NCBI GenBank assembly: GCA_013398175.1
Contig: VZRZ01006598.1
Span: 327,522 to 391,521 of the forward strand
Length of the DNA stretch: 64,000 nt
Direction of reading: 5' to 3'
Origin: Climacteris rufus
Taxonomy: Eukaryota; Chordata; Aves; Passeriformes; Climacteridae
Each line of letters opens with the position of its first letter. Positions within the stretch are counted from its first letter, which is position 1. This document shows positions 1 through 12,207 of the stretch, in pieces. Position numbers and translations under genes: made by a program. The notes beneath the pieces were generated by a model. The model had not been told where the DNA came from, did not search any database, and was given only the letters and a program-made list of their open reading frames with translations.

Positions 1-904
1 GGTTCCATTGTGCTGAGCTCCAGATAAGCATCCATGAAGACATCAAATTTTGTGAATGAATGTTCACCTAACAGCTGCTGGAGCCTGTGCAATGGTAGAG
101 CCCTGCAGCCATTCTCAGTAGTCTCAGGCCTGGTGGCTCTCCCTCTGCCAGGAGAAAAATTGTGACTTCAACAACGGCTGCTGCAGGGACCACGAGCTCC
201 TGCACATCCTCAGGGTGACACCAACCTGCGAGGAAGCAGCTGCCCAGGTGTCCTGTACCTGCAGCCACACATTTGATGAAACTGCACCTCAGCAGTTAAT
301 CAGTGAGGCAATGAGTTTAAGCTGCTGTTTGAAAGTGTTGCTGAGTGGCTTGGGAGAAAGTGCTGACACCTGGCACCAACACTGCAGATTGAGAGCTCAT
401 ACAGTTTCTGGGCAGTGTCTGTGGAAGCTGCTTACCTTTGGAGATCACCAACTTCCTCACCAAGCCCAAAATAAATTCATTACCACAATACGTTCAATTT
501 CATTTGGCTGGGGAGTAATTTCTTTGAAGAAATTCTCCCTTTTATTTAATTCATTGTTTTGTTTTCCTCTCTAAAGGTAGAGGAACTGTGAAACAGCCCT
601 ATCAGGAATTCCTAATTTTGATAAATTAATTGTCTACCTGTAGAGTGATTGATTACAGGAGATGCTGGGAAATGCATTTGCACGTTTCAGAGTGCCTCAA
701 ATTAATTAATTATTCCACTTGAGTTACAAGTTAGTGAGCAGGACAAAGCAAATGCCTTTGGAATAACTGTTTGCAGCTCCCTTGTTTGTAAGTAGGCAGC
801 TAACAATTTACCACTCCCTCCTTTTCACTTGTTTATTTAAACTAAAGGTTTTTTTAAACTTGAAGTTTCACAAAGTTTTCAAAGTTTGTTAAGCTAAAGT
901 TCCT
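1..904. other. Gene-free flank, nothing recognised
   Basis: I recognise no gene, RNA or mobile element here. The longest plus-strand open frame (215-574) extends upstream into a cysteine-rich stretch from about 150. A CTCTCCCTCTGCCAG string that resembles a splice acceptor ends at 150. Nothing in its translation matches a family I know, and the frame later runs into AT-rich low-content sequence. Most likely this is intergenic sequence downstream of NCK2. Confidence 0.4.
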
Positions 905-1084
905 GGGGGATGAACTCCCCCAGGATGCGCTCCTCAGTGCATCCCTTACAGTTTGATGCCAGGACCAGCAAAAGATGCCCAGAGCCTGAAGAAGGATCAC
1001 AGGTCATCAGGAGAGCACCTGAAGGACAGCACGAAGGAATTCTTGCCACCCCCACCACTAAGTCATCTTCAGCAGGGGGCCCAG

Positions 1085-3825
1085 CTGAAATGTCTCAGTG
1101 CAAACACACAGCATGGGGAATAAATGAGAGGAGTTAGGATGTGTGTGCATGCCTCCAGAGCTACAGCCTTACTGGCATCACAGAGACATTCTGGGATGGC
1201 TCCTGTACCTGGAGTGTTGGAATGGAACGATACAGGCTCTCTAGGAAGGACAGGCAGGGGAGATGAGGAGGTGGTGTTGCCCTCTATGTCAATGACCATC
1301 TGGAGTGTGTGGAGCTCTGCCTGGGGTTGGATGAGAAACTGACCAAGAAATTATGGGTCAGAAAATAAAGGGAGGACAGGGACAGGTGACAGCATGGGTT
1401 AGGGGAGGGTCTGCTACAGGTCACCGGACCTAGAGGATCCAGCAGATGTGTCCCCTTATACACAGATAGGAACAGCCTCACATTCACAAGCCCTGGTCCT
1501 TGTGGGGCTCTCTGACCACCCTGATATCTGTTGGAGGAACAACACAGCAGGACACAGGCAAACCAGGAGGTTCACAGGCAAACCAGGAGGTTCCTAGATA
1601 ATTTCCTCCTTCAAGTGACAGAGGAGCCAGTGAGGATGGGTGTTATGTTGGACCTTGTTCTCACCAACAAGGAGGGGCTGGTGGGAAATGTGAAGCCCAA
1701 GGGTAGCCTGGGCTGCAGTGACCATGAAATGGTGGAGTTCAAGATCCCCAAGGCAATGAAGAGGGCACAGAGCACTCCTGCCAACCTGGATTCCAGGAGT
1801 GAAGACTTTGGCACTTCAGGGATCTGCTTGACAATGTACCATGGGATAAGGCACTGTAAGGAAGAGGAGTCCAAGAAGGCTGGTTGACATTCAAGAATCA
1901 CCTCCTTCAAGCTCAGGAGCGGTGCATTCCAACAAGGAGGATTTCAGGCAGAAACACCAGGAGACCTGTGTGGATGAACAAGGAAATCCTGGACACATTC
2001 AAACACAAAAAGGAAGCCTTCAGTGAGTAGAAACAGAGACAGGTAGCCTGTGAAGAATACAGAGAAGTTGTTCAAGCAGTCAGAGGTCAAGTTAGAAAAG
2101 TTAGAGCCCTGACAGAATTAAACCTGGCCAGGGACACCAAGGGAAACAAGAAAAGCTTCTATAGGCACATCAGTGGAGAAAGAAAAACTAGGCGAATCTC
2201 AAGAAGGATACGGGACACAGTTCCCTGTGATGTGGAGAAAAAGACTGAGGTGCTCCATGATGTTTTTGTCTCACTCTTCACTGGAAAATGTTCCAGCCAC
2301 ACCACTCAGTTTGCAGAAGGCAAAGGCAGGGACTGGGAGAATGAAGAACTGCTCATTGTTGCTCACCTGAAGGTGCCCAAATCCATGGGACCTGACAAGA
2401 TACATCCATGGGTCCCAAGAGAACAGGCCAAGGAAGTGGCCAAACCACTATCCATCATATTTGAAAAGTCATGGCCATCTGGGGAAGTTTCCACTGACTG
2501 GAAAAGGGGAAACATAACTCCCAATTTTAAAAATGGAAATTAGGAAGACCTGGGGAAATACAGACCAGTGAGTCTTGCCTTGATACCCAGCAAGACCATG
2601 GAGCAGAGACTCCTGGAAACTATACTAAGGCACATGTAAAATAAGGAAGTGCTTGGTGACAGTCAACATGGCTTTACTATGGGCAAATTGTACATGACAA
2701 ATATTGTGGCCTGCTATGATGGGATTGCAGCATTGGGGTATAAGGAAAAAATGATTGACATAATCTACCTGGGCTTGTGAAAAGCATTTGATGCTGTCCC
2801 ACACCATATCCTTTTCTCTAAACTGGAGAGACATGGATTTGATGGATAGAGGACTTGGTGGATGAGAAATTGGCTGGATGGTCACACTCCAAAAGTTTCA
2901 ATCAATGGCTCTATGTCCAAGTGGAGAGAAGTGACTAATGGCATTCCTCAGGAGTCGATATTGGGACTGGCACTGCCTAACACTTTTGTCAGTGACATGG
3001 ACAGTAAGATCGAGAGCACTCTTGATGACACCAAGCTGTGTGGTGTGGTGAACATGCTGGAGGGAAGGAATGGCATCCAGAGGGACTTGGACAGGCTTGA
3101 GAGGTGGAACCATGCAAACCTCATGAAGTTCAACAAGGTCAAGCCCCAAGGACCCACACCTGGGTTGGGGTAAGCCAAGCATAAGTACAGACTGGGTAGA
3201 GAATAGATTGAGAGCAGTCCTGAGGAGAAGGACTTAGAGGTACTGGTGGATGAAAACAGGACATGAGCTGTCAATGTGCACCTGCAGCCCAGAAAGCCAA
3301 CTGTGTCCTGGGTTGCACCAAAAGCGGCATGGCCAGCAGGGTGAGGGAGGGGATTCTGCCCCTCTGCTCTGCTCTGGTGAGACCTACCTGCAGAGCTGCA
3401 TCCACCTCTGGGGGCCCAACATAAGCAGGACATGGAGCTGTTGACATGCGTGCAGAGAAGGGCCACAAAAATGATGACGTCTGGAGCATCTCTCTTATGA
3501 AGACAGGCTAAGAGAGATGGGGTTGTTCAGCCTTGAGAAGAGAAGCCTCCAGGGACACTTTATAGCACCTTCCAGTACCTAAAGGGAGCCTACAGGAGAG
3601 GTGGAGAAGGACTTCTTATAAGGGCATGTAGTGACAGGAGAAGGGATAATGGCTTCAAACTTAGAGAGAGCAGGTTTACATTAGATATCAGGAAGAAATT
3701 CTTTACTGTGAGGGCAGTGAGACACAGGAACAAGTTGCCCAGAGAAACTGTGGATATCCCGTTCCTGGAAGTGTTCAAGGCCAGGTTGGATGGGGCTTTG
3801 AGCAACCTAGTCTAGTGGGAGGAGG
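1085..3825 (+). pseudogene. CR1 ORF2 remnant (endonuclease + reverse transcriptase)
   Basis: This is the broken polyprotein of the CR1 element. An intact ORF2 nicks DNA with an AP-type endonuclease and copies the element RNA by target-primed reverse transcription. The endonuclease part covers about 1085-1890 and keeps the GCSDHEMVEF block at 1711-1740, which contains the SDH motif of AP-like endonucleases. The reverse transcriptase part covers about 2230-3175, with recognisable blocks KSMGPDKIHP, DWKRGNITP, NWLDG and DDTKLCG. Within the catalytic box the codons that normally precede DD (KFA) are deleted near 3020, and the PQGS block reads PQES. The C-terminal part runs to about 3825. Internal stops and frame changes throughout show a pseudogene. 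Confidence 0.85.
1553..1592. repeat. 20-bp perfect tandem duplication inside CR1
   Basis: The 20-mer beginning CACAGGCAAACC is present twice head to tail (1553-1572 and 1573-1592). Avian CR1 ORF2 has no such duplication here as I remember it, so it is probably private to this copy and arose after insertion by replication slippage. Confidence 0.9.
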
Positions 3826-5908
3826 TTGGAATGAGATTATATCTGAAGTCCCTTCCAACCTGAACCATTCTATGATTCTGATTTTTCATATGAAAGAGAA
3901 TGCAATCAGCTTTTCTATTAAAGAAGAAGATGAGGATAAAGCTCCCATTTTTAAAACACATTCACTGGCAAGTCTTTATCTCTGCAGCATAGCTGATGTT
4001 TTCTAAACCTTCTATTTCCCGTTATCCTGTGTGCATTTATTAGCTGCTTTTTCCATCAAGATATCTCTAAGGCAGGCCTCTAAAATTGCTGTGGCAACGT
4101 TTTGTCTCATATTTTCTTCTCTTGTTCTGTAGACAGGGTGGTTTCTTTCCTTATAAGCCATTCCAGAAACCATGCCAGGCTCATTACAATGGGACCAGCA
4201 TGGATCTTCCCGTCTGCCCTAGACCCTCCACGGGGCTACCTTGAGAAGACTGCACCACAGTCCCTTGTGCTTTCCTTTTCAGAAAAGCCACTGAGATGCT
4301 CAGAGGCACTGAGGGTGCAGTGCAGGAGGTAACTCTGGTCTGTCATAGCTGATGCTGCATTTAGGCCCATTTGGCCATGTGAATGCGTGATGGAGCACTG
4401 AAGAGCAGCTTGAGTAATGCTCCCTCAGTCCCTTTGTGAGCCCTGATTGTTTGCTCTCCAGTTCCCATGCCAGGGGCCTTCTGGCCAGAATAAAAATGCA
4501 GCCATGGAGATTTGCTGAATGTCGGTGGGGTGGGGATGCCTCTACATGTCCACAGTCTGAGAGACTGCATGATCCCACCTGATGAAATATGATGAAAGAG
4601 ACAAGACAAATAGAGGAGCAGGAGCATGGAGGTGGTGATAAGAACTATGACAAGGTTTCCAAAACCCAGTAGTAAAACAGGCATGAAGCAGTGCCACAGC
4701 AAATTCAACCAAATTCCACAGCAAACTCATGCACAGAATAAGGAAGGGACTGTGTCTGCAGGATGGTGGTGTCTGCCAAAAGTCTTTCCTGTTGATTCTT
4801 TAATTACTGTTTCATGATTAAAGTGTTGAGAGGCCTCAGGCAAGTCTAAGACTGTGATATGCAAAGAGACTCCATTGCTGCACGGAGAATGAGAAAGCCT
4901 TTCTCTAAAAAAGTAAATTCAGAAGAAAAGTGTGAGATGCAAAGTCAAAAGGCTCCAAATCTATGAAGTCTGTGGATTTCAGGCAGTAGACTGTGCCCCT
5001 CATCTCCTTCCTCTGGGTAACTTGCAACTTTCAGAGCTCATTACAAGAGTCATACTCCCAACCCAGGCCTGAATGCAAGTAAAGCATTGTCAGGGCAATA
5101 GTCCAGATTCTCCTACAAGCTCAGCCTGAACTTCTATTATCAGTTATACAACTGGAAGAAGCCTGTTGGGTCATTAAATCTGGTCTTTGGCAGTCACAGG
5201 CAACCATGTAATGGAAGGATCCACACCCCTTCTTTGCTTTGCCACAAAACACTTCATTTAACCATCAGAAAATTAAGATCTTTGGTGCAGAAATAAAGTA
5301 TGCAATAGCCACCTCAAAGGACCACAGAAAGGTACAAATAAGGGTCATAATGGCCTAGGACAATGACAGAGTAAGAAGTAAGTCAGCAGAAAAATCCCAG
5401 ATGATACCTTTGGAGGCAACTCATTGGTTTTTTATTTGATTTTTGTTTTTAACCTGGCAATCATCTCAGTTCTGAGTCTGAGGACCAGAGAGATGATCCA
5501 TCCTCATGAGGTTGCTTGGTCCTACACAGAGAAGCTTTGTCTCTTGTCCACTTTCTCCCCTCCTGCTGTAGACAGACTCTGACCTCCAGAAGAATGAGAA
5601 ACACCAAGCACAGCATCTTGTTCAAGCCTTCCCTGTTCCCCCTATTTAGATAAACTGAGCATTATGGGAAGACACGACGCACCCTCAGTCCTACAAAGGA
5701 CCATCAAGTGCATGGAATCAACTAATCTTTATCCCAACCTGGCAGGAGTCACAATCAACAGAGCATTTTGGCAGGGAATCTATGGTTGAGGATCTACTTG
5801 CATTTTTGTGATTAACCCTGATTTGGAAGTTTAACTCTTGAGCCAAATTGAATTAGGAATTCAATTAGAAAAACTCTGGGTAGCCATACATGTTAGCAAG
5901 GGACATAA

Positions 5909-5931
5909 TAGGTAGGTAGGTAGGTAGGTAG
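5909..5931. repeat. (TAGG)n microsatellite
   Basis: Just under six uninterrupted copies of TAGG. This is a short tetranucleotide microsatellite. Confidence 0.95.
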
Positions 5932-6298
5932 AATGCCTATGAAAATGAAAAGTGAAAATGAGGACACCTTTAAAAGTTCCTCAGCTATACTGTTATTTCC
6001 CTGCATGATGTCATGTTCTTCTATTTTTGAGTTGCTACCACAGCAACAATATGATTTCACAAACAGCAAAGAATAATTTCAGGAGGGGAAGATATGAAGC
6101 AGGAGCAGATGACCTCCTTAGAATTAATGATAATAATCCTCTTTTCCAGCAAAAACCTTTAGTGACAAAAAGCTAGAAAAAAAATTAAAAAATGAAGTGA
6201 TATACAAGTCCCAGAACTGTCACTGAAAACTGTGGTTTGTTTTAGAGCCTTCGAACAAGACATTAGTGGGTCTTTTAGCCTGTAGCTATTGCTGCACC

Positions 6299-6316
6299 AA
6301 AAAAAAAAAAAAAAAA
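6299..6316. repeat. Poly(A) run of 18
   Basis: A homopolymer run. No retroposed gene body is recognisable upstream, so it need not be the tail of a processed copy. Confidence 0.9.
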
Positions 6317-7851
6317 GTCAAAACCTCATAAAAAAGATTCTTCTTTCTACTCAGGAATTCTGACCAGAACATGGTCTTAAGCACCACATCAGTGCAGTTC
6401 CCACAGAAGACAAGGTCAGTGTTTGACCCTTCACTTTATTTTTAAACACACTTTTTGCATTTGAACATGTAAGTAGTAGTAGTTCAAGGGAAAAATAAAA
6501 AAGTCCAGATGCTTGATGAAATATCAGCAAGGAATTAGTTGCCTCTGCTTCCAGTTGATGCATTTATTGTCCTAATTGCAGCATAGTGTACTTTCAGAGG
6601 GACAAGAGTACCCCAGTAGATAGATTATTTTCATTAGGGTGAAATAAATGTCTCAGAAAATGCAGAATTGAAATAAAAGAAAAAAAAACAGATAATAAAT
6701 TAGGGCAAATTTATGATCTGCCTTGATTCAAGAGAATATAGAAGATAAATCGGGGAGAATTGAAAGATGCTACGTGTAGTTCTGAAGGTGGGCAAGAGAA
6801 GACTATTCATTGAAGTGCCTTGAAGGAAAAGAAGACTTTGGAAAGAAAAACTTCTTAGACATCAAAAGATAAAGGACACCAATCAGGCTTAGTGAGTTAG
6901 TCTTTGAAATGCAGCACCAACTTCTAAGTCAGCAAAACATGTGTAGATTTAAGTATAACAGCACAATTTTCTCCCATGCTTATGAAGTTATTTTCACAAA
7001 CAAGATTGCATGCCTGTATTAAAAGAATTCCTTTTTTTTCAGCCTGCATGTCCAAAAATAAACCATTAAAGCAGAAAATCCTCACGTTGAGAGAAACCGA
7101 GAAGACTGCCAGAGCTGCCTATTTAAAATCTTTCCCAAAGTTGGATACATCCACTTGCTTACACATGCTAGTGCACATCTAATTGCTGCAGTTAACAACC
7201 CAGCTGCAGGGTGTAATTCAGGCACTTTTATAGCCCAGACTGAGTACATCACGTTGGACATGGAAGCACCTTCCCAGCATTGCTTTCAGGCTGCTGGTGG
7301 GAGGAGGATATTTTAGTTCTAAGGTGGTGAAGCCCAGTGAGAGGAGCCAGGGGAGGGCAGCTGTGGTGCTGGTTTTCTAACTTAGCTGGTGACTGTATAA
7401 CCAAACAGCAGACACACTGAAATCCACACCCATCCAGGCACACATATATCTGTGTATTGCCTTCCATGAGATAAAAGGTTTCATTTCCAGCTTGCAAGAG
7501 AGGATGGCAGACAACCTGGAGAACAACGGGACCCTGAAGTGTTTTACAATAGTGCTGCAATACAGCCGCAAAAAGAAAACCATGGTGAACATTGTAAGAG
7601 GAGCTGGACATGTATATGGTAACAAAAGCCTGTTGTCACATACACACAGTTTCTGAGGGACTTCCCCCAACTTCAGCAGAGATATGTGTCAGCAGCCCTG
7701 TGCTGCACATGAGGTGGTGAAGAGAGGCACTTCCTCAAGCTGCCCCATGAGATGGGACAAGCATGGCCACATTCCCCTTCTGGCAACACTTCTCAAGGAA
7801 AAAATTCCAGAAAGCCAGGGGAGGTAGACAGGGAGGCTTATTCTCTATTCC

Positions 7852-7937
7852 AAAAAAAAAAAAAAAAAAANNNNNNNNNNNNNNNNNNNNNNNNNNNNNN
7901 NNNNNNNNNNNTACAAAAAAAAAAAAAAAAAAAAAAA
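7852..7937. repeat. Poly(A) tract interrupted by an assembly gap
   Basis: A run of 19 A (7852-7870), then 41 undetermined bases, then TAC and a further 23 A (7915-7937). The gap sits inside the homopolymer and probably reflects failure to sequence or assemble it. The true length between the flanks is unknown. Confidence 0.95.
7871..7911. other. Assembly gap (41 N)
   Basis: 41 consecutive undetermined bases. Any open frame drawn across this gap is meaningless. Confidence 1.
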
Positions 7938-9760
7938 TTGGTTCTTGTCCCACTAAGGAAACCTGGATAAGGGAGAGACAGAAGGAATTTATTTACCTAT
8001 TAAAAATAAATGATTCAGACATGAATTTTTGAGACTGGCACCATACGGTTGGAAAACAAAGAAAAAAGATTTATCCTCCCGAGACTGAATTTCCATTTGA
8101 TAGGAACTTGAACAAGGGTGTGCTCGCTGGGGGCCTTTAAATACTCCTTGTTAAAGCAGATGCCTGGCTGCTCACCTGTGGTACCGACACATGGCTCTTC
8201 CTTTCATCAGCCACTTGTGTTACTTTGGAGCTGTTGGATTTGTAGCTCTACCAGGACTATGAAAAAGCGTGACTTGTCGGTTCTCTCCCTGCACACTGCT
8301 CTTTCAAGCAAAGACTAGACAGCATGCAAACCACATGCTAAATAATATTTAAATGCACATCATCTTAAGCACCCCTGTGGTTAAGAGGCAGCTCTGTGCC
8401 ACAGTGGCATCCCTGAGGTGTTTTGGGAGGAAAGGGGGAAGGAAAGGCTGCAGGCACCGTGCTGCTGGGACATGGAGGGAGAGCTGGGGGGTGCAGCCCC
8501 CACATGTGCGCTGACCACACCTACAACCTCTGCCAGCCCTGAGCCTGAGTTTCCTGTCTGGGAGAACTATTGCATCACTTCAGACTCCAGTCCAAGACCG
8601 AAACAAACATACTGGACAGACTGGGCAGGCATGGGGAAGCAGAATCAGGCCAGGCTAATAGTGAGCTTGATGACATCACTGAAATCCCCAGTATGAGTAA
8701 ATGAGTACATGCATACTGAATGAGAATACAGTAAAACACAGGCAGGCCATGCATGCTGCATCCCAGGATCCAGGATCAGATATGGGAGAGCCTTGACCTT
8801 GTTTCTCACCTGCCCATGGGGGATCAGACCGCAGAGGGTCCTTTTTACTCCATCCTTTGTCTTGTATGTTGGATGTCGAGTGCTGGAGCAGGATGCATCA
8901 AAGGAGCTGAGGAGCAAATATTCAGTCTTGTAAGGGGTTTGGCTCAGACATCCCACTGATATTTTAGCATCTCTGCAATGAGGTGAGGGTTGAAGAAGGC
9001 AGGTGCCTGGGAGGCAAGGGATGAGACCTGTTGAGGAGAGCTGGGTTCTGCCACTCACTCCTCACAAAGTGTTAACAGCATGTGACAGACAGGTCATGTA
9101 TGTATTTTAATTATGTGTCATTTATTGCTTGAATCACGAAGTGCCAGGGTCTTGCTCAGTCAAAGAGACTGCAGAACAACAGAGGAAAAACCATTTTTGG
9201 GAGAAGGCTGTAGGACTTGGCTGGGACTAGTATCGGAGAAGAGGCTGTGGCTCCTGTGTGTCAATGACATATGCAGGACAGGGGTGTGGGAGCACTCCAG
9301 CAGCTGTAACACAACTGATGCAGGTCTGGCAGGTGATGGAGAGACCAGATATCTTGCAGCAGCTGCTTCAGCTTCTGGAGGGGATGTACATATCCCCTGC
9401 CATGCTCTTTGGCCTTCTGGCTGTCACACCTAGGGAGACTTATGGAGCTGAGAGCAAGCTAATGATTTTTCAGACAGCGAAGCCTGGAGTGAAAGAAGGC
9501 AGTGTGAAGCTCGCTGGCCACACGAGGTGGTTATGCCCCAATTCTTTAAAAAGCAAAGAATGATGAGAGGTCTTAGCCCAGGTCAAACTACTCTAACATG
9601 GTCTCTCAGGGATGGTAATTAATCAGTAATTGGCACACACTCACACAAATCGAGGCAGAGGAATAGGGGAGCATTCCTGCGGATTCAGCTCCAGCTCCGT
9701 TTTATGTTCTCCCTCCCTGTATGCAGGACTTGCAGCCATGCCACATCTCCTGCTGCTGCC

Positions 9761-9792
9761 CAGACAAGATGAAGGCCAGACAAGATGAAGGC
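9761..9792. repeat. 16-bp perfect tandem duplication
   Basis: CAGACAAGATGAAGGC occurs twice in direct succession (9761-9776, 9777-9792). A recent local slippage duplication. Confidence 0.95.
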
Positions 9793-10289
9793 TGTGCTCC
9801 CCCATGCAGGCCATGATCACCAGCCTTTGTTTCATGGATTTTTGCACAAGGTTACATCCTTTGGCTGCTTTCCCTGCCCCCAGCCTGCTGCTGCTTTTTA
9901 AGGCAGTTTCTGAAAGGAGGGTCCATCCCCCTTTCAAGGCAGCACATTCCCAGGAGCCCCAGGGAATTGATGTGACTGCAGGGCTGGCAAGATGTGGTGT
10001 CCTGGGAGTACAGGCACAACCTCATGGTGTACAAGGACACACATGGAGTTGTGGGGCCTGGATATTCTTCTTTTGTTTAGTATTTTTCTGTATCATATAC
10101 AAAGCTGTATATACAGCAAAACAGCTGTCACAAGGGTGGACATGTTCTGTCATGTGATGCTTAACTCTCTCCTGCTGCCCCAAAGCCTGATCTTGCTGTT
10201 ATTTCCAGCAGTGGGACAACAGTGTCTTTTGTCTGGATTTGCTTTGAACAGCTGCAATGAAAAATGAATGCTTGCATTTTCCTCCTTTC

Positions 10290-10437
10290 CTCCTTCTCCT
10301 TCTCCTTCTCCTTCTCCTTCTCCTTCTCCTTCTCCTTCTCCTTCTCCTTCTCCTTCTCCTTCTCCTTCTCCTTCTCCTTCTCCTTCTCCTTCTCCTTCTC
10401 CTTCTCCTTCTCCTTCTCCTTCTCCTTCTCCTTCTCC
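10290..10437. repeat. (TTCTCC)n hexanucleotide array, about 25 units
   Basis: About 148 bp of essentially perfect TTCTCC repeats, all pyrimidine on the plus strand and all purine on the minus strand. In translation it yields long Leu, Ser-Phe, Lys-Glu or Arg runs according to frame; these are artefacts of the repeat, not proteins. Uniform units suggest a young or actively mutating locus. Long homopurine/homopyrimidine tracts can adopt triplex structures, but nothing here shows that this one does. Confidence 0.97.
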
Positions 10438-12166
10438 ATAGGCTCAGCTTGCATTGTAGGCTGAGCCTTTGGAAGTAGAGAATTTGTGAGACATTCTCAT
10501 GTGACCGTCTCATTCCTCCTTGTGTACTGAGGCACCTTTGCTGTGTCAGCACTGAGCTGCCGGCAGGACCGGACTCTCTGAGACGACGATTGCAGGTTAT
10601 GCAGTAATATCTGCCTTGCACCATTGTTATATTTGACACGTGGTTATCAGGTAGCTGTCACCATCTCTCTCTCCCTGTGGCAGCTGACTGAGGTATCTGT
10701 GTCCTCAATGTCATCAGGCCCTGCCAGGTGTCTCTGCCTGCCACTGAGACTCCCTCAGATGACACTTTACATTTTCCTCAGTTTCTGTCAGCAAAAACAT
10801 TAATGTTGCTTTTGTTGCTCCTTCCCTTCACTCAGTTCTGCCTTCCTGCCAATGTGTATTTGCCACACACTCCCACACACACATACAGCAAGGACTCCCC
10901 TTGCTCCCCCAAATGTTAGTACGGATCCAGCTGCCAGCAAGCCCCAGCTCTGCAGAACCTGTAACAGGCCTTTTGTACTTACCTGGGTTATTACAAGCTA
11001 TTGGTCAAGTACCTGAATGTACTGGGCTATGCAGAAAGACAGTTTTCTGTTTGGCATCTGACTGCTGTGAGGGAAGGTTTGCAGAAGAGAAAAAGCAAAC
11101 TCATACCCATGAACTTAATTTTTGGTATGGATGCCTAGCAAGACAGAAGCTAGATGGGGAACCCTTCTTCACTGCAGCATCTGGTAAACATTATCAGTCA
11201 GGGGTCTGCAAGCTTTGATTCAGGTCAGCTGGCATCAAAGGAGACTTGGGAGTGTTTGCTTTCAATTCCAAGGGTGAACAAAATAATCTGTTTTAAAGCT
11301 CAGGGCTCCGCCTGCCCTTCATCAGGGGTCACTTTGTGCAGGGAGAACAGGAGAGAGGAGAAATGGTGTGCTGAGCAAAAGTCTGCTTTGCTCTGCTGTG
11401 TTAGGGCTGGCGTCAGCAGACCTCTGAAAGAGGGAGGTAACCATGCTACCACTTGTTCAAATATTTTGAATAATAGAGGTGTTAGTTTAAGAAATGTCCT
11501 GGAGGATGAACAGTTGCCCTAGTTCAGCATTTTCCCCTTTGAGCCCAGAGTAGCTGCAACCAATGGTTAGAGATCTGAGAGCAAGTGTAAAGGCAGGATG
11601 GGGTCAAGATTTATTTTTTTGTAAGAGTCTCTTTTGCCTTCACTTTTGGATGTGACACTCACTACTGCAAATTCTTCCCTGACTAATCCCTCCTTAAATC
11701 CAGAGTGGCAATGTGCAAATTTGGAAAAATAGTCACATTTGAGCTCAGACTTCACCTTGCCCCAGACATTTACCTTCCTGATTAGGCAAATTCTGCATCT
11801 GCCAATACTACTAATTTTCAGCACTTTTGTATGTTCCTTCCTTCTGGTTATTTCCCCTACACCTTATTTTTTTGTTGTGCAAAAGGGATTATTCACGCTG
11901 ATGTCTGAGGATCAGCTGCATTCTCTCCCAGGTAGAACAGAATAGGTGGTAACCCTACATTCCTGGCTGTGTTGGAGAACAAGAAGAGTCTGGAAGGGAC
12001 AGCAGACAGCAACTCCAGTGATTCAGATGTGCCTCCTTAATTTCCTTCTGTCTCACCTATGGAGGGCAGAGCCAGCAAATCTCCTGCCCTCTAAGAGGTG
12101 CAAGAGGAAACACTGATCAGAAAAATGGTCAGAACCCAAGGTGAATCATGCAGCTGTCAAGAGTAA

Positions 12167-12207
<41 letters not shown>

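Larger units (their letters stand above)
905..3880 (+). mobile_element. CR1 LINE, long degenerate copy
   Basis: This is a chicken-repeat-1 family non-LTR retrotransposon, recognised from its ORF2 translation in several frames and from its 3' end. The 3' terminus reads CATTCTATGATTCT at about 3866-3879, the short terminal motif typical of avian CR1. The 5' limit is uncertain. Sequence from about 905-1080 resembles the spacer before ORF2, so the copy is 5'-truncated or simply too diverged to follow further. It runs on the plus strand, opposite to NCK2, and lies 41 kb beyond the NCK2 stop codon. No target-site duplication could be identified, which is common for CR1. The reading frame is broken by many stops and shifts, so this copy is inactive. 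Confidence 0.9.
3881..10289. other. Gene-free intergenic stretch
   Basis: Apart from the short repeats and the assembly gap listed separately, I see no gene, RNA gene or recognisable transposon in this 6.4 kb. The open frames here are short (up to about 137 codons), lie on both strands, and show no protein-family motif. Confidence 0.5.

Noticed and set aside
150..330. Possible cysteine-rich exon after an acceptor-like CTCTCCCTCTGCCAG
   Set aside because: The translation matches no family I know, there is no clear donor, and the frame decays into AT-rich sequence. It would need conservation or transcript evidence.
7735..8032. Open frames across the N block with Lys or Phe runs
   Set aside because: They cross undetermined bases and homopolymers, so the frame is arbitrary.
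10161..10639. Long Lys-Glu, Arg, Leu or Ser-Phe open frames on both strands
   Set aside because: They are translations of the TTCTCC hexamer array and have no non-repeat coding body.
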